From the NCBI RefSeq assembly GCF_000717645.1, contig NZ_JNZZ01000025.1, forward strand, positions 1-64,000: a stretch of 64,000 nt of DNA, read 5' to 3'. This document shows, piece after piece, positions 62,070 through 64,000 of this stretch; the first letter of the stretch is position 1; each line of letters starts with the position of its first letter. Below the pieces are notes generated by a model that saw only the letters and a program-made list of their open reading frames with translations, was not told where the DNA came from and made no database searches. The translations under genes and the position numbers were made by a program. The stretch comes from Streptomyces californicus (lineage in GTDB: Bacteria > Actinomycetota > Actinomycetes > Streptomycetales > Streptomycetaceae).

Positions 62070-62636
62070 ATGACCGCTCCCGCCCCCTTCGGCCCCCTCC
62101 AGTTCCAGCTCGTCCTGCTCCGCCGGATGGCCGACCACCAGCCCGGTCTCGTCGAGGAGGCGCGGCACGAACTGGGCGCGTCCCTCGCCGACATGCGGGA
62201 GGCCAACCGCCGCTGGCAGGCCATGGTGCGCGCGCCCCGGGGGCGGGGAGCCCTGAACCGCTACCGCTCGGTGCTCGGCGTACCGGAGCTGACCCTGCCG
62301 CGCCGGGTCGGGGACCTGGAGTGCGAGGCCCTGCTGTGGCCGGTGCCGCTCTGGCCGGACCTGCGGTTCGAGGTGATGGCCGGGCCCGGCGGCGCGGTGT
62401 GGAACGAGTGGCTCGTCCGGGCCCCGGGGGCGGCGGCCCCGGAGTTCACCTCCGTGACGGAGCTGCGCCCCTGGTCGTGCACCGTGGACGAAGCGGCGCG
62501 CGCCTTTCCCCCGGCGCGGCCGATGGAGGGCAGCGCCCCGACCCGCTGGTCGCTCGCGGTCACCGATCGGGCGTCCGGCCGGGAGCGGGTCGCGGAGTTC
62601 ACCTGGGGCCTGTTCCAGCGGCTCCTTCCGGAGTGA
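62070..62636 (+). CDS. Conserved hypothetical protein
   Basis: This 188 aa protein has an N-terminal helical part (LQFQLVLLRRMADHQPGLVEEARHEL) and a C-terminal beta-rich part (LLWPVPLWPDLRFEVMAGPG ... SCTVDEAARAFPPARPMEG). No membrane segment or catalytic motif is evident. The start ATG 62070 has GGGAGG 9 nt upstream; ATG 62061 is too close to it. I do not recognise a family with a known function. Confidence 0.75.
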   Translation: MTAPAPFGPLQFQLVLLRRMADHQPGLVEEARHELGASLADMREANRRWQAMVRAPRGRGALNRYRSVLGVPELTLPRRVGDLECEALLWPVPLWPDLRFEVMAGPGGAVWNEWLVRAPGAAAPEFTSVTELRPWSCTVDEAARAFPPARPMEGSAPTRWSLAVTDRASGRERVAEFTWGLFQRLLPE

Positions 62637-62780
62637 CCGGGAGGCGGGCTGACCAACCGTCAGCGCGTCCCCCTCTTACGGCGCAGCCCAGCGCGCGCGA
62701 CGGGCCGGAGCGGCCCAGAGTTGTCAGGAGAGACCGGCCGCCGCCGGTGCCCCTCCATCCGCGCGCTCGGGAGAATCGCC

Positions 62781-63818
62781 GTGACCGTCAGCCTTGAGCA
62801 GTTGCAGCGTTGCCATGTCGCCGTCGACCTCGGGGCCGCGAGGACCCGGGTGTACGTCAAGGGGCTCGGGCTCGTCGTGGACGAGCCGAGCGTCGCCGCC
62901 GTCAACACCCGTACCGGCTCCCTCATCGCCGTCGGCGCGCTCGCCGAACAGATGACCGGCCGCACCCCCCACTACATCCGGGTGGCCCGGCCGGTCTCCG
63001 GCGGCTCCGTGGTCGACATCGAGATGGCCCAGCGGATGCTGCGCCACCTGCTGGGCGACAAGCTCCGCCGCAGCCTTCGCCGCAAGCCCCGCCTGCGCGC
63101 GGCCGCCTGCACCCCGCACGAGGCCGATCCGCTGGCCCAGCGGGCGACGGTGGAGACCCTGATCGGCCTCGGCGCCCGCCGGGTCGAGCTGGTGGACACC
63201 CTGATCGCGGCGGCCGTCGGCTGCGGGCTGCCGGTCGAGCAGCCGACCGCCACCATGATCATGGTGTGCGGCGCCGCCACCACCCAGATCGCGGTGCTCT
63301 CGCTCGGCTCGATCGTGACCGCCGTACGCATCCCGGTGGGCGGCAACGCGATCGACGAGGCGATCATCCAGCACCTGCGCCAGCACCATCAGCTGCTGCT
63401 GCCGAGCCAGTCGGTGCGCCCGCTCCAACTGGCGCTGCACGGCAACGGCCTCCAGACCACCGGCCCCGCCCTCACCGAGATCCACGGCCGCGACGTGGCG
63501 ACCGGCCTGGCCCGCTCGGCGCAGGTGGACACCGCCGCCGTACGGCAGGCGATCCACACCCCGCTCACGGCGGTGCTCGACGGGGTCGGCAAGGTGCTCC
63601 GCGACTGCCCGCCGGACCTGGTGGCCGACCTCGCGGACCGGGGAATCATGATGGTGGGCGGCAGCGCGCTGCTCCCGGGCCTCGACCAGATGCTGCGGGA
63701 GGCGACGGGGATGCCGGTGCACATCGCCGAGCGGCCCGACGCCTGCGCGGTGCTGGGTCTGGGCGCGATGCTGGACGGCAAGATCCAGCCGATGGTCCTG
63801 AACCCGCTGGCAGGATGA
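62781..63818 (+). CDS. mbl: MreB-like (Mbl) actin-family protein
   Basis: This 345 aa actin-fold ATPase has phosphate-1 HVAVDLGAARTRVYVKG, a phosphate-2 region in VCGAATTQIAVLS, VGGNAIDEAI, and adenosine motif GIMMVGGSALLPGLDQML. It is more divergent than Streptomyces MreB, with degenerate phosphate loops, and fits Mbl, which works with MreB in spore wall synthesis. Start GTG 62781 has GGGAG 8 nt upstream. Its stop overlaps the next start (ATGA). Confidence 0.85.
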   Translation: MTVSLEQLQRCHVAVDLGAARTRVYVKGLGLVVDEPSVAAVNTRTGSLIAVGALAEQMTGRTPHYIRVARPVSGGSVVDIEMAQRMLRHLLGDKLRRSLRRKPRLRAAACTPHEADPLAQRATVETLIGLGARRVELVDTLIAAAVGCGLPVEQPTATMIMVCGAATTQIAVLSLGSIVTAVRIPVGGNAIDEAIIQHLRQHHQLLLPSQSVRPLQLALHGNGLQTTGPALTEIHGRDVATGLARSAQVDTAAVRQAIHTPLTAVLDGVGKVLRDCPPDLVADLADRGIMMVGGSALLPGLDQMLREATGMPVHIAERPDACAVLGLGAMLDGKIQPMVLNPLAG

Positions 63819-64000
63819 GCCCGTCGCGGGACGCGGCCGGGGCGGAGGTGGGCGAGCCGGGGCACGGTGGGCCGGGGCTCGGAGAGTCCGGTGCGAAGGC
63901 GGCTGGTTCGGTGGAGGCCGGTGGGGAGGGGCCCGATACGGAGGGGCCTGATTCGGGGGAGGCCGGTGCGGAGGCGGACGGGCCGGAGGCGGCCGGCTCG
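63815..64000 (+). CDS. Start of a gene overlapping mbl, cut by the window edge
   Basis: An ATG at 63815 overlaps the mbl stop as ATGA and opens 62 codons without a stop to the window edge. The sequence is Gly/Ala/Glu-rich and low complexity (MSPSRDAAGAEVGEPGHGG...), as for a disordered N-terminus. Translational coupling with mbl is likely if real. Function cannot be judged. Confidence 0.5.
   Translation, partial: MSPSRDAAGAEVGEPGHGGPGLGESGAKAAGSVEAGGEGPDTEGPDSGEAGAEADGPEAAGS

Overview
The window is very GC-rich with a strong G/C bias at third codon positions, and its gene content is that of a Streptomyces chromosome: a fasR-fabD-fabH-acpP-fabF cluster, a DUF3145 gene, WhiJ-like XRE/DUF397 regulator pairs and an MreB-like (Mbl) gene. 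The strong codon bias leaves many long empty frames opposite the real genes; these are not annotated. No rRNA, tRNA or CRISPR array was seen.

Region 1 (1-28609) is a type VII (ESX) secretion locus. A minus-strand export operon runs esxB-like (15624) -> esxA-like WXG100 -> a 168 aa T7SS-associated acidic protein -> a 1200 aa AAWKG-type coiled-coil protein -> a YbaB/EbfC-like protein -> a 121 aa EspC-like helical protein -> a giant CpnT-like protein of at least 3138 aa that leaves the window on the left. The machinery lies upstream: eccB and eccD (minus), eccC (plus, three FtsK/SpoIIIE ATPase domains), the mycosin mycP (minus), and a beta-helix protein fused to two EccA/CbbX-like AAA+ domains (plus). 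No eccE was seen. Several intergenic spaces carry short non-coding tandem repeats.

Region 2 (28620-38950) is an accessory island, partly lower in GC. A 2116-codon RHS-repeat polymorphic toxin (minus) ends in a roughly 140-residue C-terminal domain that I do not recognise, with a hydrophobic segment and a very basic tail. Downstream on the same strand lie small membrane-protein genes, including two near-identical copies of one family, the distal copy frameshifted. This looks like a toxin gene followed by a decaying set of immunity genes. An aminoglycoside-phosphotransferase-like kinase sits at the far edge.

Region 3 (38950-49400) holds small accessory genes: ankyrin repeats, NTF2-like, TetR with a palindromic operator, an exported agmatine-deiminase-family enzyme, GNAT, DinB, pirin, a lipoprotein with a perfect upstream palindrome, and a regulatory trio (RsbW-like ATPase, XRE-DUF5753, DUF397). 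The most striking gene is at 48117-48749. It encodes a 210 aa protein that reads as a fused pair of histone folds, the first like eukaryotic H2A and the second like H2B.

Region 4 (49400-64000) is core chromosome: FasR and the fatty-acid synthase II genes, a dihydrofolate-reductase-family remnant, DUF3145, a GDSL lipoprotein, aldose 1-epimerase, EI24, Ohr, a divergent MDR oxidoreductase/MarR pair, a zinc-ribbon membrane protein, a conserved hypothetical gene and mbl, with the next gene starting at the right edge.
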